In this document: positions 30,864-39,981 of the stretch, in pieces
Numbering within the stretch: the stretch's first letter is position 1
How the letters are laid out: each line of letters begins with the position of its first letter
DNA from: Auraticoccus monumenti
GTDB taxonomy: Bacteria > Actinomycetota > Actinomycetes > Propionibacteriales > Propionibacteriaceae
Assembly: GCF_900101785.1 (NCBI RefSeq)
Contig: NZ_LT629688.1
Coordinates: 2,170,001-2,234,000, forward strand
Direction: 5' to 3'
Length of the DNA: 64,000 nucleotides
Made by a program: the position numbers and the translations under genes
The notes under the pieces: model-generated
The model's input: the letters and a program-made list of their open reading frames with translations, nothing else
Told to the model about the DNA's origin: nothing
Databases searched by the model: none

Positions 30864-30902
30864 ACGACGGCCCGGGAACCGCTGGGGTTCCCGGGCCGTC
30901 GT
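30864..30902 (-). terminator. 17-bp terminator hairpin of the opp operon
   Basis: Arms 30864-30880 and 30886-30902 pair perfectly over 17 bp around a 5-nt loop, 15 bp after the binding-protein stop. No T-run follows. Confidence 0.7.
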
Positions 30903-30917
30903 GTCAGAGCAGGCGGC

Positions 30918-32606
30918 TCACTGCATGTAGCCGACGTTCTCCCACTCCTGGGTGTTCAGGCCGAAGGCGCCGTAGTTCGCGAGGTTGGCCTTGGCGGCCA
31001 CGATCTCCGGGCGCTGGTACAGCGGCAGGGTGGACACCTCCTCCCACATCAGCTGGGCGGCCTCGTTGGCGAGGGTGGTGCGCTCGGCCGGGTCGACCGT
31101 GGTGTCGACCAGGTCGGCCAGCTCGTCGATCCGCTCGTTCGACAGGTTGCCGAAGTTGGACTCACCACCGGTGACGTAGATCTGGCGGAACTGGTACGGG
31201 TACGGGGTACCGATCCAGGAGAAGGCCAGGATCTCGAACTCCCCAGCGGTCAGCCGGTCGATCCAGTTGTCCTGGGTGGCGTCCACGATGTTGACCTGGA
31301 TGCCGATCTCGGCCAGCTGGCTCTGGGCCTGACGGGCCTCGTTCTCCGAGACGGGGACGCCGACGATCTGGGTGAAGTCGACCTCCAGCGGCTCGCCGTC
31401 CTTCTCCCGGATGGTGCCACCCTCGGGGAGGGTCCAGCCGGCGGCCTCGAGCTTCTCCATCGCGGCCGCGGGGTCGTAGGTGATCCCCGTCAGCTCGGCC
31501 ATGTCCACGAACTGCTCCTGGCTGGCCAGGAAGATGTTGTTGTTCAGGGGCTCCACCGGGACGTCGACGCCGGCCAGGTCGGACTCGCCGATCGACCCGC
31601 GGTCCAGACCCATCGCGATGGCCTGTCGGACCTCCTGGTCGGCCAGGTTGCCGGCCTCGGTGTTGAAGGTGAAGTGCCGGAAGTTCGGACCGAGGGCCGA
31701 ACGGACCTCGCCCTCGGCGTAGGCGGTGGCCTTCTGGAAGGCGTCGGGGTCGATGCCGACCTCGAAGGCGTCCAGCTCGCCGTTGACGTAGGCGTTGGCC
31801 GTCGCGTCGGCGGAGATGACCCGGACCACGATCTCGTCCAGCAGCGGCGCCTCGCCCCACCAGGTGTCGTTGGGGACCAGCGTCAGGACCTGCTGGGTGG
31901 CGTCGAAGTCGCCCACCTCGAAGGGGCCGGACATCCAGTCGCCGATCTCGGTGACGTCCTCCCAGCCCTCGTTGAAGGTCTCGGGGTCGGCCATCGACTC
32001 GGCCTTGAACAGGCCGCTGAAGGGCTGGGTCCAGTCCGGGTACGGACCGGAGAAGGACACCACGACGTCCTGCTCGGTCTCACCCTGCTCGATCGACTCG
32101 ATCTGGTCGTAGCCCTGGGTGGTGGCGCACTGGAACTCCTCGTTCTCCCCGTTGCACGCCTTCCACATGGCCTCGAAGTCCTCGACGGCCAGCGGGGTGC
32201 CGTCGTTCCACACCGCGGCCGGGTTGAGCTTGAAGTTGACCACCGTCGGGTCCTCCGACGTCAGCTCCGCCGACTCCAGGTAGAGCGGGTTCGGCTCCGG
32301 CTCACCCGAGTCGCCGACCACGAACAGGTTGGGGAACATCCCGGTGCTGAGGTCGGCGTAGGTCGCCTCGTTGCCGTTGACGTTGAACGGGTTCCAGTAG
32401 ACGAACTCGGTGATCGGCAGGCGGAGGGTGCCGCCCTGAGCCAGCTGGTCGCGCGGCTGGGCGTTGATGTCGACGGCACCGATCTCCGAGCCCTGGTCCC
32501 CGGGGCCGGGGTCGTCACCGGGCGCGGGTGGCTCGGTGCTGCCGCATGCGCCCATCAGGAGCATCGCGGACAGCACGGGCAACGCAAGGAGCTTGCGTGG
32601 CTTCAC
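30918..32606 (-). CDS. ABC transporter substrate-binding lipoprotein (peptide/SBP_bac_5 family)
   Basis: The 562-residue protein has a signal peptide with lipobox MGAC (Cys21), then the SBP_bac_5 fold of peptide, nickel and sugar-oligomer binding proteins (PAAVWNDGTPLAVEDFEAM, LVPNDTWWGEAP). GTG 32606 has GGAGG 5 nt upstream. It captures the substrate outside the membrane for the OppBC-type permeases encoded upstream. The divergent alpha-galactosidase-like gene hints that the ligand might be a galactoside oligomer, but a peptide is as likely. Confidence 0.92.
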   Translation of the reverse strand: MKPRKLLALPVLSAMLLMGACGSTEPPAPGDDPGPGDQGSEIGAVDINAQPRDQLAQGGTLRLPITEFVYWNPFNVNGNEATYADLSTGMFPNLFVVGDSGEPEPNPLYLESAELTSEDPTVVNFKLNPAAVWNDGTPLAVEDFEAMWKACNGENEEFQCATTQGYDQIESIEQGETEQDVVVSFSGPYPDWTQPFSGLFKAESMADPETFNEGWEDVTEIGDWMSGPFEVGDFDATQQVLTLVPNDTWWGEAPLLDEIVVRVISADATANAYVNGELDAFEVGIDPDAFQKATAYAEGEVRSALGPNFRHFTFNTEAGNLADQEVRQAIAMGLDRGSIGESDLAGVDVPVEPLNNNIFLASQEQFVDMAELTGITYDPAAAMEKLEAAGWTLPEGGTIREKDGEPLEVDFTQIVGVPVSENEARQAQSQLAEIGIQVNIVDATQDNWIDRLTAGEFEILAFSWIGTPYPYQFRQIYVTGGESNFGNLSNERIDELADLVDTTVDPAERTTLANEAAQLMWEEVSTLPLYQRPEIVAAKANLANYGAFGLNTQEWENVGYMQ

Positions 32607-32723
32607 TGTTCCTCCAGAAGATGTGTTGACGTGCGACGGGTCATCGCGGGGTTGTGACGACCCTAGATGCTGCGGGTGCGTGATGCGGTCACAGCCTGAC
32701 AACGATGATGTTGCGGCTCGGCA

Positions 32724-34889
32724 TCACACCTGGGCCGTGACGTGGGTGTCCACGTCGTTGAAGTGGCAGGCCGACGTGTGGTCGGTGCCCACCTGCAGCA
32801 GCGGTGGTGGCTCGACGACGCAGCGCTGCTGCGAGGCCTCGTCCAGGGTGGGCTTGCGGTGGCAACGGGTGCGGAACTTGCACCCCGACGGCGGGTCCGC
32901 CGGGCTGGGCAGGTCCCCGGTGAGGAGGATCCGCTCCCGGTTGCGCTCGGTCTGCGGGTCGGGGATGGGGATCGCCGACAGCAGCGCCTGGGTGTAGGGG
33001 TGGCGGGGGTTGTCGTAGACCTCGTCCACCTCGCCCTGCTCCACGATCGATCCCAGGTACATCACCGCCACCCGGTCGGCAATGTGCCGGATCACGGCGA
33101 GGTCGTGGGCCACGAACAGGTAGGACAGCCCGAGCTCGGCCTTCAGCTGGTCCAGCAGGTTGATGACGCCGGCCTGGATCGAGACGTCCAGGGCCGAGAC
33201 CGGCTCGTCCAGCACCAGCAGCCTCGGCTTGAGAGCCAGGGCGCGGGCGATGCCGATCCGCTGACGCTGCCCGCCGGAGAACTGACCGGGGTAGCGGTTG
33301 ACGTGGGCCGGGTCCAGACCGACCGTGCGCATCAGCTCCTCGACCCGGGCCGAGGTGTCGACCTTGGACCACTGGTGGGCGAACAGCGGCTCCGCGATCA
33401 GGTCGAACACGGTCATCCGCGGGTCCAGCGAGGCCATCGGGTCCTGGAAGACGATCTGCAGGTCCCGGCGCAGGGCCTTGCGGGCCTTCCCGCGGAGCGC
33501 CGCCGGGTTCTGGCCGAGGACGGTGATGGTGCCGTCGGTCGGCGGGAGGAAGTTGAGGACCTCCATCAGCGTGGTCGACTTGCCGCACCCGGACTCCCCG
33601 ACCAGACCCAGCGTCTCGCCCTGCTTGACCTCCAGGTCGATGCCGTCGACGGCGTAGACGGTGCCCACCCGACGTCGCAGCACCGCCCCCTTCATCAGCG
33701 GGTAGTGCCGCTTCAGACCGGAGACGTCGAGCACGGTCTCGCGCTCCTCGCGGGGCACCTGCTCCAGCTCGCTCCACGTGTGCACGGCGACCGGGAAGAT
33801 GTCGGCGTAGGTCAGGCCGTCCCGCACGACGCGGTCGGAGAGGTGGCAGGCGGCGGCGTGACCGAGCACCGTCGCGGCCTCGGAGTCGGCTCCGGCGGTG
33901 ACCCGGCGGGCCAGCGCGCCGCTGTGCTCCACCAGGGCCGGCTCGGTGGTCCGGCACTGGTCCTCCGCCAGCGGGCAGCGGGGGGCGAACGGGCAGCCGG
34001 GGGGCAGGCTGACCACCGACGGCGGGTTGCCCTCGACCGTGGCCAGCGGCCGCTTCTCCGCCACGTCCAGCCGGGGGACCGAGCCCAGCAGGCCGATGGT
34101 GTACGGCATCTGCGGCCGGTAGTAGATGTCGTCGACGGAGCCCTGCTCGACCGGGCGTCCCGCGTACATCACCGTCACCCGGTCCGCCATCCCGGCCACC
34201 ACGCCGAGGTCGTGGGTGATCATGATGACCGCCGCCCCGGTCTCGCGCTGGGCCCGCTTGAGCACCTCGAGCACCTGGGCCTGGATGGTGACGTCCAGGG
34301 CGGTGGTGGGCTCGTCGGCGATGATCACGTCGGGGTCGTTGGCGATGGCCATCGCGATCATCGCGCGCTGGCGCATGCCGCCGGAGAACTCGTGCGGGAA
34401 CGAGCGCACCCGGGCCTGCGGGTTGGGGATGCCGACCAGGTCGAGCAGCTCCACGGCGCGGGTGCGGGCCTGCGCGGTGGTCACGTCCTGGTGCAGCTGG
34501 ATGGCCTCGATGATCTGGTCGCCGATGGAGTACACCGGCGTCAGCGCCGAGAGCGGGTCCTGGAAGACCATCGACATGGCCTTGCCCCGCAGCCGGGACA
34601 GCGCGTCGTCGTCGCGGCCGAGGATCTCCTCACCGTGCAGCTTCACCGAGCCGCTGATCCGGGCGGTGCGGGGGTGCAGCCCCATCACCGCCAGCGAGGT
34701 CACCGACTTGCCCGAGCCGGACTCGCCGACGATGGCCATCGTCTCCCCGGCGCGGAGGTCGAAGTCCAGACCGCGGACGGCCCGGACCTCCCCGGCCTCG
34801 CTGGGGAAGGAGACGTTGAGGTCCCGGACGGAGAGGACGACCTCGCCCGCCTGGGTGCGGCGGGTGGCCGCCGTGGTGGGTGCGGTCAT
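32724..34889 (-). CDS. Fused dual ATPase of an oligopeptide ABC transporter (OppD-OppF type)
   Basis: The 721-residue protein carries two complete ABC ATPase halves. The first has Walker A GESGSGKS at residues 55-62 and signature FSGGMRQR. The second (from about 390) has GESGCGKST and FSGGQRQR. Each half ends with an oligopeptide-transporter C-terminal domain with Cys-rich segments (CPFAPRCPLAEDQC; CKFRTRCHRKP). Usually these are separate DppD and DppF proteins; the fusion is common in actinobacteria. Its ATG overlaps the permease stop by one base. Confidence 0.93.
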   Translation of the reverse strand: MTAPTTAATRRTQAGEVVLSVRDLNVSFPSEAGEVRAVRGLDFDLRAGETMAIVGESGSGKSVTSLAVMGLHPRTARISGSVKLHGEEILGRDDDALSRLRGKAMSMVFQDPLSALTPVYSIGDQIIEAIQLHQDVTTAQARTRAVELLDLVGIPNPQARVRSFPHEFSGGMRQRAMIAMAIANDPDVIIADEPTTALDVTIQAQVLEVLKRAQRETGAAVIMITHDLGVVAGMADRVTVMYAGRPVEQGSVDDIYYRPQMPYTIGLLGSVPRLDVAEKRPLATVEGNPPSVVSLPPGCPFAPRCPLAEDQCRTTEPALVEHSGALARRVTAGADSEAATVLGHAAACHLSDRVVRDGLTYADIFPVAVHTWSELEQVPREERETVLDVSGLKRHYPLMKGAVLRRRVGTVYAVDGIDLEVKQGETLGLVGESGCGKSTTLMEVLNFLPPTDGTITVLGQNPAALRGKARKALRRDLQIVFQDPMASLDPRMTVFDLIAEPLFAHQWSKVDTSARVEELMRTVGLDPAHVNRYPGQFSGGQRQRIGIARALALKPRLLVLDEPVSALDVSIQAGVINLLDQLKAELGLSYLFVAHDLAVIRHIADRVAVMYLGSIVEQGEVDEVYDNPRHPYTQALLSAIPIPDPQTERNRERILLTGDLPSPADPPSGCKFRTRCHRKPTLDEASQQRCVVEPPPLLQVGTDHTSACHFNDVDTHVTAQV

Positions 34890-35881
34890 CAGACGCGTCC
34901 TCCTGATCCGGACGAGGGGTCGAGGGCGTCGCGCAGGCCGTCACCGACCGCGTTCACCGCCAGGATGAGCAGCACGACGGCGACCGCCGGCGGCACGAAC
35001 AGCCAGGGGAAGGTGGTGGCCTGCCGGGCGCCGACGCCGAGCAGGGCACCGAGGGAGGTGTCCGGCGGCTTGACGCCGAAGCCGAAGAAGGACAGCGACG
35101 TCTCGGCCAGGATGGCCGCAGCCACGTTGAGGGTCGCGTCGATGATCAGCAGCGAGGAGATGTTGGGCAGGATGTGGCGGACCACGATGATCGGCCCCGG
35201 GATGCCCATGAACCGTGCCGCCTCGACGTACTCGCGCTCCTTCACCGACAGGGTGAGCGAGCGCACCACCCGGGCGGCCAGCATCCAGCTGAACAGCGCC
35301 AGCAGGATGATCAGCACGATCCACTGCGGTGCGCTGGCGACGAAGCGGTCGAAGGCCGAGGCGTTCCCCCCGCTCCGGTCCGCCGACATCATGATGGCGA
35401 TGATCAGGAAGGACGGCACCACCAGCAGCAGGTCGATCACCCAGAGCGCGATCCGCTCGAACCAGCCGCCGTAGTAGGCGGCGAAGGAGCCCACGACCGC
35501 GGCGATGGCGGTGGAGATCAGCGCCACGGCCAGACCGATCAGCAGCGACTTGCTGAGCCCCCGCAGGGTCAGCGCGAACATGTCGATGCCGCTCTGGGTG
35601 GTGCCGAAGGGGTGCCGGGCGTCCGGCGGGTTGAGGAAGGACGTGCGGTCGATCTGCTCGTAGTCCCAGGCCGAGATGAGCGGGCCGAACACGGCGAGGG
35701 CCGCCATCGCCAGGATGACCAGCAGCCCGAGCACGGCGGTCTTGTTGCGCAGGAACCGGCGCAGCACCAGCCGGCGCCGGCTGAGGCGCCTGGAGGTGGG
35801 TGCGGAGGGGCCGTGGCTGGGCACGGGGGTCTCGTCGAGGACCTCGGTGGAGTCGGTGGGAGGCATCGGTGGGTTGGTCAC
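34889..35881 (-). CDS. ABC transporter permease, DppC/OppC type
   Basis: The 330-residue protein has a Pro-rich cytoplasmic N-terminus, OppC_N helix (LGLLVILAMAALAVF, about residues 51-65) and about five more helices. The ATPase-contact loop is EYVEAARFMGIPGPIIVVRH. It follows OppB by 9 bp and overlaps the ATPase gene by one base. It forms the pore with OppB. Confidence 0.92.
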   Translation of the reverse strand: MTNPPMPPTDSTEVLDETPVPSHGPSAPTSRRLSRRRLVLRRFLRNKTAVLGLLVILAMAALAVFGPLISAWDYEQIDRTSFLNPPDARHPFGTTQSGIDMFALTLRGLSKSLLIGLAVALISTAIAAVVGSFAAYYGGWFERIALWVIDLLLVVPSFLIIAIMMSADRSGGNASAFDRFVASAPQWIVLIILLALFSWMLAARVVRSLTLSVKEREYVEAARFMGIPGPIIVVRHILPNISSLLIIDATLNVAAAILAETSLSFFGFGVKPPDTSLGALLGVGARQATTFPWLFVPPAVAVVLLILAVNAVGDGLRDALDPSSGSGGRV

Positions 35882-35890
35882 GTCGGCTCC

Positions 35891-36874
35891 TCAGCTCACT
35901 CGGACGCGGGGGTCGAGGGCGGCGACCATGAAGTCGGACAGGGTCGCCCCCACCAGCACGCAGACGCCGCCGAACGCGGCCACGGCGACCGCGCCGTGGA
36001 CGTCCTGGCCCTGGATGGTGGTGATGGCGAACTCGCCCATGCCGTGGAAGCTGAACAGCACCTCGACGAAGGTGGAGCCCAGGAAGAGCGTGGCGACGCT
36101 GAAGGCGAAGTAGGTGCCGGTCGGGATCAGCGACGTCCGGAGCGCGTGCTTCATCACCGCACGCCCCTGCCGCAGACCCTTGGCCCGGGCGGTGCGGACG
36201 TAGTCCGAGCCGAGGGCGTCCAGCATCAGGTTGCGCTGGATCCGGCTGAAGAAGGCCGCGTTGGCCAGCACCAGCACCACGGTGGGCAGCAGCAGGTGCT
36301 GGGCCCGGTCCACCAGCCAGGCCCCGGGGTAGGAGCCGACCTGACCGGTCTCGCCGACGAACTCGAAGACGCGCCAGCCGGTGGTGTCGTTGAAGGAGGT
36401 GGCCAGGACCTGGATCACGCTGATCAGCACGAAGACGGGCACTGAGTAGATGGCCAGCGACCCGAGGGTGATGGCGCGGTCGGAGAGGCGGTACTGCCGG
36501 GTGGCGGTCCAGGCCCCGACCAGCACGCCGAGCGCGATCCCGCCCAGCGAGCCGAGGGTGATGAGCCGGATGCTGACCCCGATCCGGCGGCCGATCTCCG
36601 GTGCGATGTCCCCGGTGCGCGGCGACTCGCCCCAGTCCCAGTGCAGCACCACGCCGGTGAGCCAGGTCCAGTACCGCTGCAGCAGCGGCACCTCGTCGCT
36701 GAGGTTCTTGCTGCGCAGGCTCGCTTCGATCGTCTGCGGCGGGATCGGTGGGTTCGCCAGCTCCCACAGGGCGCGCGGGTTGAGCTGGCTGGCCGCCAGG
36801 AAGTACGTGAGGCTGATGGCCACGAAGAGCAGGACCGCGTAGTTCAGCAGGCGTTTCAGGATGAAGAGGCCCAT
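35891..36874 (-). CDS. ABC transporter permease, DppB/OppB type
   Basis: The 327-residue protein begins with the helix LLNYAVLLFVAISLTYFLA and has six membrane helices with the conserved loop SDYVRTARAKGLRQGRAVMKH. It is the first gene of the four-gene operon. On the minus strand TAGGTT near 36930 is a possible -10 box, giving a leader of about 50 nt. Confidence 0.92.
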   Translation of the reverse strand: MGLFILKRLLNYAVLLFVAISLTYFLAASQLNPRALWELANPPIPPQTIEASLRSKNLSDEVPLLQRYWTWLTGVVLHWDWGESPRTGDIAPEIGRRIGVSIRLITLGSLGGIALGVLVGAWTATRQYRLSDRAITLGSLAIYSVPVFVLISVIQVLATSFNDTTGWRVFEFVGETGQVGSYPGAWLVDRAQHLLLPTVVLVLANAAFFSRIQRNLMLDALGSDYVRTARAKGLRQGRAVMKHALRTSLIPTGTYFAFSVATLFLGSTFVEVLFSFHGMGEFAITTIQGQDVHGAVAVAAFGGVCVLVGATLSDFMVAALDPRVRVS

Positions 36875-36964
36875 GGGTCCCCGGCGCGTCCTCTCGTCTC
36901 GGCGACCCGTCCTCGGGTCGTCCGAACAACCTAGGTCACGACCCCCGGCGGTTGGAAGCAGGTG

Positions 36965-36982
36965 CGTTACCGATGGGTAACG
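36965..36982. promoter_or_regulatory. Palindrome CGTTACC-GATG-GGTAACG in the opp/GH27 divergent region
   Basis: A perfect 7-bp inverted repeat with 4-bp spacer lies between the divergent opp operon and the alpha-galactosidase-like gene. Its half-site GTTACC resembles the half-site of the LacI operators at 58.7-58.8 kb, with a different spacing. It may bind a LacI/GntR-type regulator encoded elsewhere. Confidence 0.4.
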
Positions 36983-37079
36983 ATGCGCCCGGGGAGTGCG
37001 CGGCGGGCGCTCCGGGACGTCCCGCTAGCGTCGGGCCGACCGCAGCCCGCGACACCGTCGCCCGAGCCCCGGAGGCCGC

Positions 37080-38360
37080 ATGCCCGCCGAGCCGCCCACC
37101 CCCGTCGCCGTCGCCCGCCCGGCCACCCCGCCGCGTGGCTGGAACAGCTGGGACTGCTACGGCACCACCGTCACCGAGGACGAGGTGCTGGCCAACGCCC
37201 GGTTCATGGCCGAGCACCTGCTGCCCTCGGGCTGGGACACCGTCGTGGTCGACATCCAGTGGTACGCCGCCTCGGTGGGTGCCGGCGGCTACCACGAGGA
37301 CGCCGACCTGCAGCTGGACGGCTGGGGTCGTCCGGTGCCCGACACCACCCGGTTCCCCTCCGCCGCGGACGGCCGCGGGTTCACCGCGCTGGCCGAGCAG
37401 GTGCACGCCCTGGGGCTGCGGTTCGGGGTCCACGTGATGCGCGGGATCCCCCGCCGGGCGGCGGCGGAGCGGCTGCCGGTGCTGGGCACCGACGTCACCG
37501 CCGCCGACCTCGCCGACCCCGACCGCGGCTGCCCCTGGAACCCCGACATGGCCGGCGTCCGCGACGACCACCCCGACGCGTCCGCCTGGTACGCGGCCCT
37601 GGCCCAGCAGCTGGCCGGCTGGGGCGTGGACTTCGTCAAGGCCGACGACATGCTCTGGCCCTACCACGCCTGGGACATCGAGACCTTCTCCGCCGCGCTG
37701 GCCGCCACCGGTCGGCCGATCGCGCTCAGCCTCTCGCCCGGCACCGACCTCTCGCTGGTCCACGCCGACCACCTGGCCGGGCACGCCACGATGTGGCGGG
37801 TCTCCAACGACCTCTGGGACCGGTGGGACGACGTCTCGGACATGTTCGCCCGGATGGCCCGCTGGGCGCCGGTCTCCAGGCCCGGTGCCTGGGCCGACGC
37901 CGACATGCTGCCGCTGGGCCGGATCGGGATCCGCGGGGAGCGGGGGACCGACCGCACCTCGCAGCTGACCTGGGCCGAGCAGCGCACCCTGCTGACGCTG
38001 TGGGGGATCGCCCGCTCCCCGTTCTTCGTCGGCGGGGACCTGCCCACCAGCCCGCCGGAGACCATCGAGCTGCTGCGGAACCCGCTGCTGCTGGAGGTCA
38101 ACGCGCACGGGACCGACCCGCGGGAGGTCGTCCGGGAGACCGACCACGTGGTGTGGACGTCCCGGCTGGGGGAGTCCCTGGTCGTGGCCGTCTTCGCGGT
38201 CGGGGACGAGCGGCTGTCGCGCACCGTGCCGCTCTCCTCGGTGGGTGGCCAAGGCCGGACCCGGGCGCGGGAGGCGTGGACAGGGGCGGAGGTGGACGTC
38301 AGCGGCGGTCTCCCGGTCGACCTGGCTCCCCACGACGCCGCCCTCTTCGTGCTCGACTGA
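37080..38360 (+). CDS. GH27/GH36-clan alpha-galactosidase-like enzyme
   Basis: The 426-residue protein starts its barrel with PRGWNSWDCYG and VVVDIQWY, the substrate-binding loops of GH27. The nucleophile lies in DFVKADDM (about residue 190) and the acid/base in WRVSNDLWDRWDD. A C-terminal beta domain follows. No signal peptide: it would act on imported galactosides. ATG 37080 has GGAGG 4 nt upstream, and TAGCGT at 37025 is a possible -10. It diverges from the opp transporter, which may supply its substrate. Confidence 0.85.
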   Translation: MPAEPPTPVAVARPATPPRGWNSWDCYGTTVTEDEVLANARFMAEHLLPSGWDTVVVDIQWYAASVGAGGYHEDADLQLDGWGRPVPDTTRFPSAADGRGFTALAEQVHALGLRFGVHVMRGIPRRAAAERLPVLGTDVTAADLADPDRGCPWNPDMAGVRDDHPDASAWYAALAQQLAGWGVDFVKADDMLWPYHAWDIETFSAALAATGRPIALSLSPGTDLSLVHADHLAGHATMWRVSNDLWDRWDDVSDMFARMARWAPVSRPGAWADADMLPLGRIGIRGERGTDRTSQLTWAEQRTLLTLWGIARSPFFVGGDLPTSPPETIELLRNPLLLEVNAHGTDPREVVRETDHVVWTSRLGESLVVAVFAVGDERLSRTVPLSSVGGQGRTRAREAWTGAEVDVSGGLPVDLAPHDAALFVLD

Positions 38361-38496
38361 GCGATCGCGACGTCGAGGGTTAGGTGTGGTCCTGCGGTGT
38401 GGCTGGGCCCTCCACCTGTCGCTCAGGACCGGCGTCGAAGGCGGTGCACCCGTTGTCGCCACCCTGGTCGACGGCGGTCACGGTGGGCCTGGAAGA

Positions 38497-39084
38497 TCAG
38501 CGGGCGGGGAGCGGGTCGGGTCGTCTCGCCCTCAGGCCCTGGTCGATGAAGTCGAGCATCCAGCTGAAGCTCTCGTCGAGGTCGGTGTCGAGCTGGAAGC
38601 TGCCGATCGCCTCCAGGGCCGCGAACCCGTGCAGGGTGCTGCGCAGCATCCGCAGCGCGTGCACCGACTGGTCGGGGTCCAGGCGGTAGCCGTGCAGCAT
38701 GGCCGTCCAGGACTCGAGGACGCGACCGACGGCCGGCACCAGCGGGTCCTCCGGCCCGGTGACGATGGCGGCGTTGCCAGCCGCGTACCGGCCGGGGTGG
38801 ATCAGCACGTACGTCCGCATCGCGTGCGCCCCGGCCGCGAGGGCCTCCTTCTCCGACCGCCCCTGGGTGGCGTCGCGGACGGCGTCGGCGAGCTCGGTCA
38901 TGGCCAGCACGGCGATCCGGTGGGCCAGGTCGGCCTGGCTGGCCACGTGCCGGTACAGCGAGGGCGTCCTGACCCCGAGCCGCTCGGCCAGCAGACCCAT
39001 GCTGAGCTGCTCGAAGCCGATCTCGTCGACCAGCGCAGCCCCGGCCTCGGTCACCGAGACGGGGCTCAACCCGGCCCTAGGCAC
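38497..39084 (-). CDS. TetR-family repressor of the hydrolase operon
   Basis: The 195-residue protein has an N-terminal HTH (MGLLAERLGVRTPSLYRHVASQADL, key residues in LYRHV) and a WHG/TetR_C ligand domain. GTG 39084 overlaps the upstream hydrolase gene by 8 bp, so both are on one mRNA, and the large palindrome at 39926-39962 is probably its operator. The 136 bp after it (38361-38496) show nothing I can support. Confidence 0.88.
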   Translation of the reverse strand: MPRAGLSPVSVTEAGAALVDEIGFEQLSMGLLAERLGVRTPSLYRHVASQADLAHRIAVLAMTELADAVRDATQGRSEKEALAAGAHAMRTYVLIHPGRYAAGNAAIVTGPEDPLVPAVGRVLESWTAMLHGYRLDPDQSVHALRMLRSTLHGFAALEAIGSFQLDTDLDESFSWMLDFIDQGLRARRPDPLPAR

Positions 39085-39913
39085 CGGTCAGCGTCCGGGC
39101 CAGGAACGGCAGGGTCAGAGCGAGGACCTCGTCGGGGGTCTGGGCGTGCGGGTAGTGACCGGCGCCCTCGATGACCGCCAGCTCGCCGAGGCCGGCAGGC
39201 AGGTCGGCGAGGATCTTCTCGCCCTCGGCCCGCGGATCGGCCCAGTCGGGGTCGAGGCTGCCCTGGACGACCAGGACCGGGCAGGTGACGTTCGCCAGCT
39301 GGGCGCCGGCGTCGGTCGGTGCGCTGCTGGCCATGGCCCGAAGAGCCTTCATCCGGCCGGGCTCGCTCAGCCTGGCCTCGATCCGGCCCAGCTCCCCGGC
39401 CCAGTCGGCGGGCTTGGTGGGGTAGGCCAGGTCCAGGTACCTCTTCCAGGCCGGGAGGCTCCCCAGGGCCAGGGTCAGGCCCAGCTGGGTGGTGCCGGCC
39501 CGGTAGCGCCCGACCCGGAGCAGCCCACCCAGGGAGACCGACTGCTTGCGGGTGAAGGGGGCCAGCTCGACCACCCCGGTGATCACGTCGGGCGCCGTGG
39601 CGGCCGCGATGGTCGCCGCCCCACCGCTGATCGAGTGCCCGATGATCACCGCCGGGCCACCCAGGTGGCGCACGACAGCCACCAGGTCACCGGCGATGTC
39701 GGTGCGGCTGTACCCGTCCCAGCCGAGGCTGGAGTCACCGCAGCCGCGGAGGTCGACGTTCGCGACCCGGTACCCGGCCGCGACCAGGGCCGGCGCCATG
39801 AAGCGGTAGGAGTGCCGGCTGTCGCCCATGCCGTGCGCCAGCACGACCAGGGGCCCTCCGCCGGTCACGTCGTAGGCGATGGTGTTGCCGTTGATGCTGA
39901 GGTGCTCGGGCAC
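39077..39913 (-). CDS. Alpha/beta hydrolase
   Basis: The 278-residue protein has the classical fold with oxyanion segment LAHGMGDSRHS and nucleophile Ser94 in GHSISGG. The acid is Asp in GSLDPDW and the catalytic His in GAGHYPHAQTP. No signal peptide. Substrates range from esters to haloalkanes or lactones and cannot be told. GTG 39913 has AGGAG 7 nt upstream. The operator-like palindrome overlapping its promoter and the co-transcribed TetR gene suggest induction by its substrate. Confidence 0.9.
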   Translation of the reverse strand: MPEHLSINGNTIAYDVTGGGPLVVLAHGMGDSRHSYRFMAPALVAAGYRVANVDLRGCGDSSLGWDGYSRTDIAGDLVAVVRHLGGPAVIIGHSISGGAATIAAATAPDVITGVVELAPFTRKQSVSLGGLLRVGRYRAGTTQLGLTLALGSLPAWKRYLDLAYPTKPADWAGELGRIEARLSEPGRMKALRAMASSAPTDAGAQLANVTCPVLVVQGSLDPDWADPRAEGEKILADLPAGLGELAVIEGAGHYPHAQTPDEVLALTLPFLARTLTGA

Positions 39914-39925
39914 GAGGACTCCTGT

Positions 39926-39962
39926 GGCTAATGGGTGTAACTAGAAACTAACACCATTAGCC
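39926..39962. promoter_or_regulatory. Operator-like inverted repeat over the hydrolase-tetR promoter
   Basis: GGCTAATGGGTGT (39926-39938) and ACACCATTAGCC (39951-39962) form a 12-bp inverted repeat with one inserted G. Between them lies an AT-rich core with TAGTTT/TAGTTA boxes reading toward the hydrolase, and TTGCAC lies about 18 bp before TAGTTT. A repressor here would block transcription. Confidence 0.65.
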
Positions 39963-39981
39963 TGGGTGGTGCAAGGCTGGC

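Noticed and set aside
32742-35474. 910-codon open frame opposite the ABC ATPase and permease genes
   Set aside because: Same antisense artefact; composition is His/Arg/Asp/Val biased and it spans two real genes across their junction.
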